Below, piece after piece: positions 8,245-15,922 of a stretch of 21,998 nucleotides of DNA. The notes beneath the pieces are model-generated. The model had not been told where the DNA came from. It did not search any database and saw nothing but the letters and a program-made list of their open reading frames with translations. The translations under genes and the position numbers were made by a program. How positions within the stretch are numbered: position 1 is the stretch's first letter; every line of letters starts with the position of its first letter. Origin of the DNA: CAZDUS01 sp964609375 (GTDB taxonomy: Bacteria > Verrucomicrobiota > Kiritimatiellia > CAIKKV01 > CAITUY01); contig CAZSSA010000033.1 in NCBI GenBank assembly GCA_964609375.1, positions 1-21,998 of the forward strand, read 5' to 3'.

Positions 8245-10401
8245 ATGAGATGTGCAATCAGCCTGGGTCTATTGTTCTGCGCCGCCATCGCGCTGGGTGG
8301 GGATCTGATGCCCCCGCTTTCCGAACCGGACGCGGTTCGCGAAGCGGCCCGTGTGGCAATGGCGCAAGGGGTGGCATGGTTCAAGGAGCGCGCGGCGCGG
8401 GACCCGGAAGGCTGGCTCGTCGGTCCCAGTCGAGTCCGGAGTGTGATCGGTTGGACTAACGTCACTGTGCGCTACCGCAAGGTGCCGGTGCCCGTGCCGG
8501 TTTGGGAACACACCAACGTCGTGGTGTTTGTCCAGGATAGTTCGGCTGGGGCGCCGCGCCGGACGGTGCAAAGCCGCCCATGGCGCTTGACCGGCAAGAC
8601 CAACTACGTTGAGCAGATGACGAGCGACCCGAATGGCTCGATTGTGCGGGAAGAAAAGCGGCCATTGATCGACCCGAAGGGGAACGTATGTTGGCGGTTT
8701 GCCGACCTGGGCGATAGCGCGCTCGCGGTGTACGCCCTGCGGCGAGCCGGCGTACCCGACACCGATCCGGTCATTCAGGGCAACCTCGCGAGCCTGCGCG
8801 AAGCCGTCGCCATCCGCGGATTGCCTGACCAGACCTGGAATCTCGCTTGGCTTGCCGCGGTCTTCGCGGAAACGCCCGGCGATGCCGCCGCCGAACTGAC
8901 CGCGCGGCTGGCCGGCCGCTTGCTGGACGGCCAGTTCCGGGACGGCCCCGCCCGCGGACTGTGGGGGCCGGATAGCTTTCATCATCGCTTGCTGGCCGTC
9001 GCCCTGCGCGACTACTTGGCCAGCGACGCCGAACTGCAGGCGGCCACGAAAGAACTCAAAGAACGGGATACTCGCGCTCGTCAGCAGAGGGTTGAGGATG
9101 CCACAGTTGTGCTGGATCGGAGCAAGGCGTATCTCGATAGCATTACCCGCCAAATGTTGCGGTTGACCGCTGTCGAGAGCCCATACGTTTGGGATCAGAA
9201 TGCCGTTCCGCTCGTTTCGATGCCGGGGACGATGACATTCTTCTACAACCAGTCGGCGGCCGATCTGGAATGTACGGCGATCGCGGCGCTGGGGCTGGCG
9301 GCAGCGTCGGACCAGAAACGGCTGCCGGCTGAGTCGTTTCGTCCCGAATCGCCGGCTGCCGCCAAGCCGGCGAGAGGGACATCGCCGCAAGCTGGACCGC
9401 GCCAGGCCGCCCCGGCCATTCCATCGTTGGGGTCGCCCCCGCCGCCCGAACGTGCCATCGCCGTGCTGGCCCGCGCCGCCAACGCCATCGCCGCCCGTCA
9501 AAGCCGCGATGGCCGGTGCGATGAAGCCAACCTGCATCAACCGGTTTCCGATTTCGCGACCTTCTCGAGCGTCCTGCCGGTGCCGGCCATCGCGAAGAGT
9601 TTTGTTCCCTTGGAGTCGCCGGTTACACCGGCCAGCGCCGCGCACGGCGCGGCCGCGCTCGCGGCGATCGACCGGGCGGTGGGCGTGGACAAGTTCGGAG
9701 TCGCGTTAAGCCGCGCGCGGGACGCTGGCCTCGCGGCGGCGACACGCGAACTTAACCAGTGGATCGAGACCCGCCGCCCGAAAATGCAGCAGCCCGCGAC
9801 GTTCCAGCCCGCCGACGTGGCAGCCCTGTTGCCGGCGACAGCGCTGATCGGGCGGAAGCGGGCGCCTGACGTGGCGGCGGACGAATTGATCCGCTGGCTC
9901 GTGTTGACCGGCCAGACCAACGGCGCATGGCGGTCCGCGCAGCGTCTGGATTACATACCGTCCAGCAGTCGCGCGCGTTTCGCCGCGCTCGAGAAGCAAC
10001 CGGGCGGCGTGGTCGAGCGTCTGCAGATGGAGAATCTGCGGCTCGCCCACATTTACATCTGCAACGCCGTCGTACGCGACACCACGTGGGCGCCAGCCCG
10101 CGACAACGATGCGTACTTCACGGCGCTGGCGGTGCTCTGCCTGGCAGGCTACCTCGATCAGCCAGCCGCCGCGCTCGCCGAGTATGCTGCGGTCGAGACG
10201 TTGCCCGTCCAGCGAGCCGCCTTGCACGCCCGGCTACGCCAGCCGCCGCCAGCCCCTGCGCCGGTTCCCGTCGCCCCGCCCGCGGCGACCGATAGCAAGA
10301 GCGCCCTGAAACAGCCGCCGGTCGCGCAGTCGCCGCTGGACGCGGTCCCGGACCTGCCGCCAGAGGAGGAAAAGAAGCCCCGGGCCGACGAGGCCTTTTG
10401 A
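8245..10401 (+). CDS. Secreted helical-toroid (prenyltransferase/cyclase-like repeat) protein of unknown function
   Basis: 718 residues from ATG 8245 (GAGGAG at 8234-8239; the GTG at 8242 is one codon earlier). The first 20 residues (MRCAISLGLLFCAAIALGGD) are a signal peptide. Helical repeats carry the pattern of alpha/alpha toroids: CWRFADLGDSALAVYALRRAG, TWNLAWLAAVFAE, ADLECTAIAALGLAA and NDAYFTALAVLCLAGYL. Squalene-cyclase-like and prenyltransferase-like repeat proteins of the planctomycete/verrucomicrobial cell envelope share this pattern. A low-complexity Pro/Ala linker at about residues 370-400 splits the protein in two, and residues 660-718 form a Pro-rich, then acidic tail. I see no catalytic motif, so it may bind rather than cut. 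Its frame continues beyond the TGA for 28 codons (see next entry). A beta domain with WTNVTVRYRKVPVPVPVWEH near residues 70-90 is unexplained. Confidence 0.75.
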   Translation: MRCAISLGLLFCAAIALGGDLMPPLSEPDAVREAARVAMAQGVAWFKERAARDPEGWLVGPSRVRSVIGWTNVTVRYRKVPVPVPVWEHTNVVVFVQDSSAGAPRRTVQSRPWRLTGKTNYVEQMTSDPNGSIVREEKRPLIDPKGNVCWRFADLGDSALAVYALRRAGVPDTDPVIQGNLASLREAVAIRGLPDQTWNLAWLAAVFAETPGDAAAELTARLAGRLLDGQFRDGPARGLWGPDSFHHRLLAVALRDYLASDAELQAATKELKERDTRARQQRVEDATVVLDRSKAYLDSITRQMLRLTAVESPYVWDQNAVPLVSMPGTMTFFYNQSAADLECTAIAALGLAAASDQKRLPAESFRPESPAAAKPARGTSPQAGPRQAAPAIPSLGSPPPPERAIAVLARAANAIAARQSRDGRCDEANLHQPVSDFATFSSVLPVPAIAKSFVPLESPVTPASAAHGAAALAAIDRAVGVDKFGVALSRARDAGLAAATRELNQWIETRRPKMQQPATFQPADVAALLPATALIGRKRAPDVAADELIRWLVLTGQTNGAWRSAQRLDYIPSSSRARFAALEKQPGGVVERLQMENLRLAHIYICNAVVRDTTWAPARDNDAYFTALAVLCLAGYLDQPAAALAEYAAVETLPVQRAALHARLRQPPPAPAPVPVAPPAATDSKSALKQPPVAQSPLDAVPDLPPEEEKKPRADEAF

Positions 10402-10488
10402 GTACAGGGGCTCGACCGCGAAATCTGGCTCGGCACGCTCAACACCGATGACGACGACGGGTTCGTCGGAAGGATCAAGATAAAATGA
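10402..10488 (+). other. In-frame extension after the upstream stop, ending in an ATGA overlap with the GH65 gene
   Basis: After the TGA at 10399-10401 the same frame stays open for 28 codons (VQGLDREIWLGTLNTDDDD, then GFVGRIKIK) and ends in TGA at 10486-10488, sharing ATGA with the GH65 start. About four fifths of its third positions are G or C, like the real genes here. It could be a readthrough tail, a C-terminus cut off by a recent nonsense change, or the end of a lost gene. The short length means chance cannot be excluded. Confidence 0.35.
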
Positions 10489-12719
10489 CCAGCGATAATT
10501 GGATTCTGACGCAGGAAGGCTTTGATATCTGTACGGCGCAAGCCTTTGAAGGACTGTTTACCGTGGGGAGCGGCTACCTGCATACCCGCGCCTCGCTGGA
10601 GGAGCATTTCACGGACTGCCCCCAGGACAGCCGCGAACTTCGCAGGCCGGCCAATGTGACCGCCGAGAAGTTTGTGCCCGTGCCCGGCCGCTGGGGAACC
10701 TTCGTTCCGGGGGTTTTCGGCCATCATCCGCTCCTGTTGCAGGAGATGATCAACCTGCCCTGGTTCCTGGAACTGGTGCCGGTGGCGGACGGCGAGCGAC
10801 TGGACCTGACGACCAGTGCCGTCACGGGATTCAGGCGGACGCTGAACATGAAGACCGCGACACTGGGTCGGGAACTCATCTGGCAGACGAAGTCCGGCAA
10901 GACGCTGCGGGTGTTTCACGAACGCTTCATCAGCGGCTGCATCACGAACCTGTCCGTTCAGCGGCTGCGCATTGAGTGCGATCAGGCCGTGGAGCTGACG
11001 GTCCTGGGCGGCATCGACGCCAACATCACCACCAACGGATTCGAGCATTTCAACGACATCGTCCTGGCACAGACCGCCGCCGGCGTGAGTTGCCGGGTTC
11101 TGACCGACGGCCGGGACACCATCCACATGGAGGCGCGCCTGGCCGCTGACGGCACCTCCTGGACGTATGGCAGTGCGGAGCGTCATGGTTGGCGGCAAGC
11201 TGTGGTCACGGTGCGACCCGGCCGGCCCCTGGTGGTCGAGAAGCGCACGGCGGTGACGACCAGCCGCGACCTGGCGCCCACGACGCCGGCGGCGGTTCTC
11301 GACCGCCACGCCGGTGCGAGCTGGGATGACCTGCATCGGCAGCATTGCGCCCACTGGGCTGCCGAATGGGACCACGCCGACATCCGTATCGAGGGCGACG
11401 ACGAATCCCAGATCATCCTGCGTTCATCCATCTACCATCTGCTCCGGTGCCATGTACCCGGCGACGGCCGCGTCGCCATCTGCGCCAAGGGCTACGCCGG
11501 CGATGCCTACAAAGGGCACTTCTTCTGGGACACCGAGGCCTACCTGCTGCCGTTCTTCCTATACACCGCGCCGGAAAAGGCAAGGACGTTCATTGATTTC
11601 CGCATCCGCAATCTCGGCGAGGCCCGGAAGATCGCGGCGGGCTATGGCTACCGCGGCGCCCGTTTCCCCTGGGAATCGGATGCCGAAGGGCGCGAATGCT
11701 GTTGCGACTTCCAGTATCGCGACCACGAGATCCACGTGACCGGCGCCGTCGCCTACGGGGTGGCGCACTACTTTAGCGCCGTCGGCGGCCTGGACCCGGT
11801 CTCCGACGAGGCCGCCCATCTCGCCGTGGAGACCGCCCGTTACTGGATGGACCGCATTGACTACCGCAAGGGCGAGGCGTTTCCGTCTATTCTCGGCGTC
11901 ATGGGCCCGGACGAATACGCCCCGATCACCCATAACAGCGCCTACACCAACCGCATGGCCGCCTTCAACCTCGCCTTCGCCGCCCGCATCGGCAGGCGGG
12001 GTGGGGCTACGGACGAAGAGTGCGCTGCGTTTGCGAAGACCGCGGCGGCGCTGCCGATCCTCCGCAGCAAGAGGAATCCGGACCTGGTGCTGCAATGCGA
12101 GGGGTTCGAGGATCTGGCCGAACCGCGCTTCGACGAGTTCTGGGCCGACCGCAAGGGGTGCTACGCCGCCCGCGTATCGCAGGAGCGCCTCTACCGCAGC
12201 AAGAACCTGAAGCAGGCCGACGTCGTGCTGCTGATGGCCCTGTTCCCCGACGAATTCACCGACGCGGAGGTGACGACCGCCTGGGAGACCTACCTGCCGG
12301 TCACGACCCACGACTCCTCGCTGTCCGCGGCGATCCATGCCATCGTTGCCCTCCGTCTCGGCCTGTTCGAGCAGGCCTGGTCGTTCTTCCGGAAGTCGGC
12401 CTCGATCGATCTCGACACCGACCACGGCGGCGCCGCCCAGGGCATCCACATCGCCGGCGCCGCGGGCAACTGGCAGGTGCTGGTTCTCGGCTTCGCCGGC
12501 ATGCGCACGGCCGCCCAGTCCGATGTCCTGAGTTTCAATCCGAATCTGCCCGCGCACTGGACGAAACTGGCGTTCCCGATCGTCTGGAAGGGGACGCCGG
12601 TATGCGTGGAAATGGAACCTGGCCGGACGAAGGTGACGAATCGCGGTTCGCAGGCGCTGGACATCTCGGTCACCGGCTGGACCGCGCGGGTGGCCCCGGG
12701 TGAAAGCAGGGAGTGGTGA
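10485..12719 (+). CDS. Glycoside hydrolase family 65 phosphorylase (kojibiose/maltose/trehalose phosphorylase type)
   Basis: 744 residues, close to the usual 750-780 of GH65. ATG 10485 follows GGAAGG at 10468-10473. The N-terminal 270 residues are the beta-sandwich. The (alpha/alpha)6 barrel then shows the family marks: FFWDTEAYLLPFF (about residue 346), GARFPWESDAEGRE, VMGPDEYAPITHNSAYTN with the general acid Glu at residue 477, and LKQADVVLLM with Lys576-Gln577. HDSSLS and DTDHGGAAQGIHIAG follow; residues in these last segments form the phosphate and substrate pocket in characterised enzymes. GH65 phosphorylases attack an alpha-glucoside with phosphate and invert, giving beta-glucose-1-phosphate. 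The pgmB gene two places downstream handles exactly that product. No signal peptide, so it acts in the cytoplasm. The bond specificity (alpha-1,1, 1,2, 1,3 or 1,4) cannot be told from the sequence. Confidence 0.93.
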   Translation: MTSDNWILTQEGFDICTAQAFEGLFTVGSGYLHTRASLEEHFTDCPQDSRELRRPANVTAEKFVPVPGRWGTFVPGVFGHHPLLLQEMINLPWFLELVPVADGERLDLTTSAVTGFRRTLNMKTATLGRELIWQTKSGKTLRVFHERFISGCITNLSVQRLRIECDQAVELTVLGGIDANITTNGFEHFNDIVLAQTAAGVSCRVLTDGRDTIHMEARLAADGTSWTYGSAERHGWRQAVVTVRPGRPLVVEKRTAVTTSRDLAPTTPAAVLDRHAGASWDDLHRQHCAHWAAEWDHADIRIEGDDESQIILRSSIYHLLRCHVPGDGRVAICAKGYAGDAYKGHFFWDTEAYLLPFFLYTAPEKARTFIDFRIRNLGEARKIAAGYGYRGARFPWESDAEGRECCCDFQYRDHEIHVTGAVAYGVAHYFSAVGGLDPVSDEAAHLAVETARYWMDRIDYRKGEAFPSILGVMGPDEYAPITHNSAYTNRMAAFNLAFAARIGRRGGATDEECAAFAKTAAALPILRSKRNPDLVLQCEGFEDLAEPRFDEFWADRKGCYAARVSQERLYRSKNLKQADVVLLMALFPDEFTDAEVTTAWETYLPVTTHDSSLSAAIHAIVALRLGLFEQAWSFFRKSASIDLDTDHGGAAQGIHIAGAAGNWQVLVLGFAGMRTAAQSDVLSFNPNLPAHWTKLAFPIVWKGTPVCVEMEPGRTKVTNRGSQALDISVTGWTARVAPGESREW

Positions 12720-12747
12720 GCGTGGGATGAACAAGGAGACGAAGGAA

Positions 12748-13845
12748 ATGCGGCAACCAAACTTGAGCTGGAAGCCAAACTGGGAGGAGACCAAGGGCCA
12801 CCTCATCGAGTGGTGGAACGGCCGGGGACTGGCCATCGGGGCCTGGGGGTCGCCCGAGGCCGAGGTGCCGCACGAAACCGTGACGCCACCGCCGTTTCCA
12901 GGCGACGATCCGCGCCTCGGGTACGAGGATACCGAGTGGCGGGCCCGTTCCTCTTATGCGCAACTGGCCCGGGGGTATTTCGGGGCCGACATCCTGCCCG
13001 TGGCCGAAAGCGATATCGGGCCCGGGTCCCTGGCCCTGACGCTGGGCAGCGAGCCCGGCTTCTCGCGCGAGACCGTCTGGTTCGAGCCGGTCTTCCAGGA
13101 CGCGCCGGATGTCAATGCCCTGCCGCCGCTGCGGTTCAACCCCGACGCGTACTGGTGGCAGGTTCATGAACGGCAACTCCGGCGGAACCGGGAACTGGGC
13201 CGGGGGCGCTACCTGACGGCGCTGCCGGACCTGGTCGAGAACATCGACATCCTGTCGGCGCTGCGCGATCCGCAGACGTTGATGGTGGACATGATCGAGA
13301 ATCCCGAGTGGGTCCTCCGCTCGGTCAGCGAGATCAACCAGGCGTTCTTCGAGGGCTACACGCGCCTCTACGAGATCGCCAAGGAGCCCGATGACAGTTC
13401 CGCGTTTGGCGCCTTCCGGATCTGGGGGCCGGGCAAGACCGCCAAGGTGCAGTGCGACGCCTGCGCCATGTTCTCGCCGGAGATGTTCCGCGACTTCGTC
13501 AAGCCGGCGCTGGCTGAACAGTGCGCCTGGCTCGATCACGCCCTCTACCACCTGGACGGCACCCAGTGCCTCTGCCATCTCGATCACCTGCTGGCCATCG
13601 ACTCCCTGCGGGCCATCGAGTGGACGCCGCAGGCCGGCATCGAGCCCGGCACCCACGAACGCTGGTTCCCGCTCTACAAGCGCATTCTTGACGCCGGCAA
13701 GTCGGTGCAGATCATGGGCGGCGGGGTGGGGGAGATCGAGCCGGTGCTCCGGGCCATCGGCGGCAAGGGCGTCTATATCCTGGCCTGGTTCAACAACCAA
13801 CAGGAGGTCGAGCAGGTCCAACGCCTGGCCGACAAATGGCGGTAA
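12748..13845 (+). CDS. URO-D family protein (corrinoid-methyltransferase-like superfamily), between phosphorylase and pgmB
   Basis: 365 residues from ATG 12748. I prefer this to ATG 12727 because AAGGAG at 12733-12738 is ideally placed; the longer start adds only MNKETKE. The protein begins NLSWKPNWEETKGHLIEWW and has the barrel pattern of the URO-D superfamily: YLTALPDLVENIDILSALRD, then ALYHLDGTQCLCHLDHLLAI, then IEWTPQAG, then GVYILAWFNN. Asp270, Cys274, Cys276 and His277 in the second block are possible metal or substrate ligands, unlike the Asp-only site of the protein at 3081. Relatives are often annotated as trimethylamine-corrinoid-type proteins without proof. No corrinoid-binding protein or activator is encoded in the window. 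It starts 28 bases after GH65 and ends 12 before pgmB, so it is almost certainly co-transcribed with them. Confidence 0.85.
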   Translation: MRQPNLSWKPNWEETKGHLIEWWNGRGLAIGAWGSPEAEVPHETVTPPPFPGDDPRLGYEDTEWRARSSYAQLARGYFGADILPVAESDIGPGSLALTLGSEPGFSRETVWFEPVFQDAPDVNALPPLRFNPDAYWWQVHERQLRRNRELGRGRYLTALPDLVENIDILSALRDPQTLMVDMIENPEWVLRSVSEINQAFFEGYTRLYEIAKEPDDSSAFGAFRIWGPGKTAKVQCDACAMFSPEMFRDFVKPALAEQCAWLDHALYHLDGTQCLCHLDHLLAIDSLRAIEWTPQAGIEPGTHERWFPLYKRILDAGKSVQIMGGGVGEIEPVLRAIGGKGVYILAWFNNQQEVEQVQRLADKWR

Positions 13846-13857
13846 GGGAGAGAGATC

Positions 13858-14514
13858 ATGAAGGGTGTCATTTTTGATTTGGACGGGGTGCTTGTCAGCA
13901 CCGATGAGTTTCATTACCGCGGCTGGGCCAGGCTGGCCGGGGACGAAGGAATTCCCTTCACCCGCGAGGACAACCACCGGCAGCGCGGCGTCAGCCGCAT
14001 GGAAAGCCTCGAGATCCTTCTGGAAAAGAGCCCAAGGAGTTATACCGGGGAACAGAAGCTGGAGATGGCGACGCGCAAGAACACCTACTACGTGGAATGT
14101 CTGCAAAACCTCACGCCGGCGGATGCGCTGCCCGGCGCCCGTGAGATCCTGGTGGCGCTGCGCGCCGCCGGCATCAAGCTGGCGGTCGGGTCCTCCAGCC
14201 GCAACACGCCGTTAATCATGGAGAAGACGGATCTGTGCCGCTATTTCGACGCTGTGGCCGACGGCAATGACATCACGAAATCCAAGCCGGATCCGGAAGT
14301 GTTCCTGCTGGCGGCCCGGCGCCTGGGGCTGAAGCCGGAGGAATGTGTGGTTATGGAGGACGCCGAAGCCGGGGTAGAAGCCGCGCGGCGCGCCGGTATG
14401 CGCGTGGTCGGTGTGGGGCCCGCCGAGCTGGGGCCGTGCGACCTGCGGGTGCGCAACATCGGTGACCTGACAGCCGACGCCCTGGCGAAGTTCGACACGA
14501 ACCACAACTTATGA
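13858..14514 (+). CDS. pgmB: Beta-phosphoglucomutase (HAD superfamily)
   Basis: 218 residues, the usual size. ATG 13858 follows GGGAGAG. HAD motif I is FDLDGVLV with nucleophile Asp7 and acid/base Asp9, followed by STDEFHYRGW, whose His19 belongs to the substrate-sensing hinge of beta-phosphoglucomutases. The cap has HRQRGVSRMESLEILL, the signature that separates this family from other HAD phosphatases. Motif II is GSSSRN (about residues 110-115), motif III KSKPDPEVF (about 142) and motif IV MEDAEAGVEAA (about 166). The enzyme converts beta-glucose-1-phosphate to glucose-6-phosphate in the cytoplasm. It is the standard partner of an inverting GH65 phosphorylase and here follows one in the same transcript. 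It is the last intact gene of the block; the sequence after it is decayed. Confidence 0.95.
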   Translation: MKGVIFDLDGVLVSTDEFHYRGWARLAGDEGIPFTREDNHRQRGVSRMESLEILLEKSPRSYTGEQKLEMATRKNTYYVECLQNLTPADALPGAREILVALRAAGIKLAVGSSSRNTPLIMEKTDLCRYFDAVADGNDITKSKPDPEVFLLAARRLGLKPEECVVMEDAEAGVEAARRAGMRVVGVGPAELGPCDLRVRNIGDLTADALAKFDTNHNL

Positions 14515-14591
14515 AGTACCCGCTGGTAAGGGTTGTGGAAAGGTTTCAGGTGTCAAGGAGGCAGGGGCAGGGGTCAGGAGGCAGGGGGCAA

Positions 14592-14619
14592 CCCGACACC
14601 CGACACCCGACACCCGACA
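14592..14619 (+). repeat. Tandem heptamer repeat, 4 exact copies of CCCGACA
   Basis: Four head-to-tail exact copies of CCCGACA, preceded by a G-rich tract (14557-14589) made of variants of GGAGGCAGGGG. It lies between pgmB and the subtilase remnant, where a protein-coding frame would be disrupted. The G-rich and C-rich halves are not exact complements. Confidence 0.85.
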
Positions 14620-14637
14620 CCTTCTTCCGACACGCTT

Positions 14638-14886
14638 CTCTTCCAGTCCGCCATGGTGGCCGACCACGTGACCGTGCAGGTCAAGGCCGGGACCACGCAG
14701 ACGGAATTGGCGGCATTCGCGGCGAAGCAGGGCGGGACGATCTTGCGGCAACTGCGCGACCCGAAGACAGGGCACGCCGGGCACCGACATCAAGGCCACG
14801 GAGGCGCGGGACCAGACGGTCGGCAGCCGCAACGTGCTCGTGGCCGTCATCGATTCCGGCATTGACTACACGCACGAAGACCTGGC
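14638..14886 (+). pseudogene. Subtilisin-like serine protease remnant (propeptide plus start of the S8 domain, frameshifted)
   Basis: The first frame reads LFQSAMVADHVTVQVKAG, then TELAAFAAKQGGTILRQLRD, which matches a subtilase propeptide. Between about 14765 and 14775 the frame changes, and the second frame reads QGTPGTDIKATEA and then NVLVAVIDSGIDYTHEDLA. This is the S8 block carrying the catalytic Asp, and GTPG-DI-A-EA before it is typical of fervidolysin-like enzymes. The similarity stops right after the Asp block at 14886; the His and Ser parts of the active site are gone. The segment between propeptide and domain is much shorter than usual, so both a deletion and a frameshift occurred. 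The upstream end is interrupted by the heptamer repeat. It cannot encode a protease. Confidence 0.75.
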
Positions 14887-14926
14887 CTGGCTAACGCTCG
14901 CTTATTTGCGTGAGCCGAATACGATT

Positions 14927-14957
14927 AATATTTGGCTTGAATAATAAGCCGAATATT
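14927..14957. repeat. 12-bp inverted repeat (hairpin) between two gene remnants
   Basis: Arms 14927-14938 and 14946-14957 (AATATTTGGCTT / AAGCCGAATATT) pair over 12 bases with one T-G position, around a 7-base loop. AGCCGAATA also occurs as a direct repeat at 14913 and 14947. It is AT-rich, unlike its surroundings, and sits exactly between the subtilase and Fic remnants. There is no following T-run, so it is not a typical terminator. Confidence 0.7.
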
Positions 14958-15282
14958 CGCCTGTACACGATGTCCGCTGCGATCCTGAAGCGTCGCCGCG
15001 ACTACTACAGGATTCTGGAGGCGTCCCAGCGTGGCACCTTGGATGTCACCACATGGTTGATGTGGTTCCTGGGCACTTTGCAGGTCGCCTTGAAGGACTC
15101 CTTGACGCAGATTGACGAGGTTCTTGATAAAGCCAGATTTTGGCGGACTCATGCGGGGCATGGCCTTAATCCGGCGCAAGTCAAGGTGTTGAACCGGCTA
15201 CTTGAAGGAGATACTGTGAGTTTTGAGCGCGGCATCAGCGCTTCCCAATACCAGAGCGTGGCCCGGGTCAGTAAAGCCCGAA
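14958..15282 (+). pseudogene. Fic family protein, C-terminal fragment
   Basis: The frame reads RLYTMSAAILKRRRDYYRIL, then RGTLDVTTWLMWFLGTL, then KARFWRTHAGHGLNPAQVKV, LNRLLEG and ISASQYQSVARVSKA. This is the helical bundle and the start of the winged helix at the C-terminus of Fic proteins (AMP-transferases). The Fic active-site motif (HxFxxGNGRxxR), which should precede it, is absent, so about the first 250 residues are missing. The winged helix is cut after VSKA, where family members continue with a TATRDLxxL helix. The open frame runs on antisense to the abiEi gene, but that part is not Fic-like. The cut lies 13 bases from the end of abiEi, suggesting that the arrival of the AbiE pair or a deletion removed the rest. 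Confidence 0.8.
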
Positions 15283-15295
15283 TGAACATGGCCTC

Positions 15296-15922
15296 CTATC
15301 CGGGCTGTTCTCGCGCCCCCGCGAGCACCGCCTCCAGTCTTGCCTCCACCCGTCCGCGAAGCGCAGCCGACGGAATCCTGGCGAGCATGCTTCGAGCGGT
15401 TCGAATGCTGAAGGTCTTCGGCAACTCGATCTCCGGAAAAGCGCCGAATCCGCGACTCCGGCCCGCCGCCAGATAGAGCGCATCCAGCAAAGCCTTCTCG
15501 GGAACGGCGATCTTGATGCCGCGACGGCCATGACTCTCGTATCCGAAGAAGAAAGACGGGTTCACGTGCCGCAGATCAACCATCGCCAGCGGTGTGGCGC
15601 GTCGTCGCGCCCGGGCGAGGGTGACCGCGTATACCACGGTTGGAATCTGCTCGATCATGCCGTGATGAAACATGGCGCTGTACAGTGAGACGTAGGCGGG
15701 CAGCGGCGCGGTCAGGTATTCCGGCAGGGCGAAGGGTTCCAGTTTCCCCGGCGTTCCCCAGCGCCCTCTGGCCAGGGGCACCAGATGTCCGGCGGCGGCC
15801 AGACGCCGGAGAGTCTGGCTGGCATGCGAGCGCGGCGTCTTCAACAGGGCGGCCGCGTCGGCGGTGGTGAAGACCGGCGCATCCAACTTGAGGAGCGTCG
15901 CCAAGGCGTCAATCTGTTTCAT
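15296..15922 (-). CDS. abiEi: AbiEi-type antitoxin / transcriptional repressor
   Basis: 208 residues from the ATG at 15922-15920; AAGGGAG lies just upstream, and the open frame further 5' overlaps the toxin gene. The N-terminus is a winged helix-turn-helix (FTTADAAALLKTPRSHASQT, then LRRLAAAGHLVPLARGRWG). It is followed by the AbiEi domain with LPAYVSLYSAMFHHGMIEQI, VVYAVTLARARR, FFFGYESHGRRGIKIAVPE and KALLDALYLAAGR. In the family this protein binds inverted repeats in its own promoter and counteracts the toxin without forming a stable complex (type IV). Its start overlaps the toxin stop by ATGA, so translation is coupled. In the well-studied abiE operons the antitoxin gene comes first; here it is second. 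The last residues lie 13 bases from a broken Fic gene. Confidence 0.9.
   Translation of the reverse strand: MKQIDALATLLKLDAPVFTTADAAALLKTPRSHASQTLRRLAAAGHLVPLARGRWGTPGKLEPFALPEYLTAPLPAYVSLYSAMFHHGMIEQIPTVVYAVTLARARRRATPLAMVDLRHVNPSFFFGYESHGRRGIKIAVPEKALLDALYLAAGRSRGFGAFPEIELPKTFSIRTARSMLARIPSAALRGRVEARLEAVLAGAREQPG

Noticed and set aside
14910..15476. The full 188-residue + strand frame as an intact gene
   Set aside because: Only its middle is Fic-like. The first part lies in a hairpin and the last 65 residues are antisense to abiEi, so it is a fragment extended by chance.
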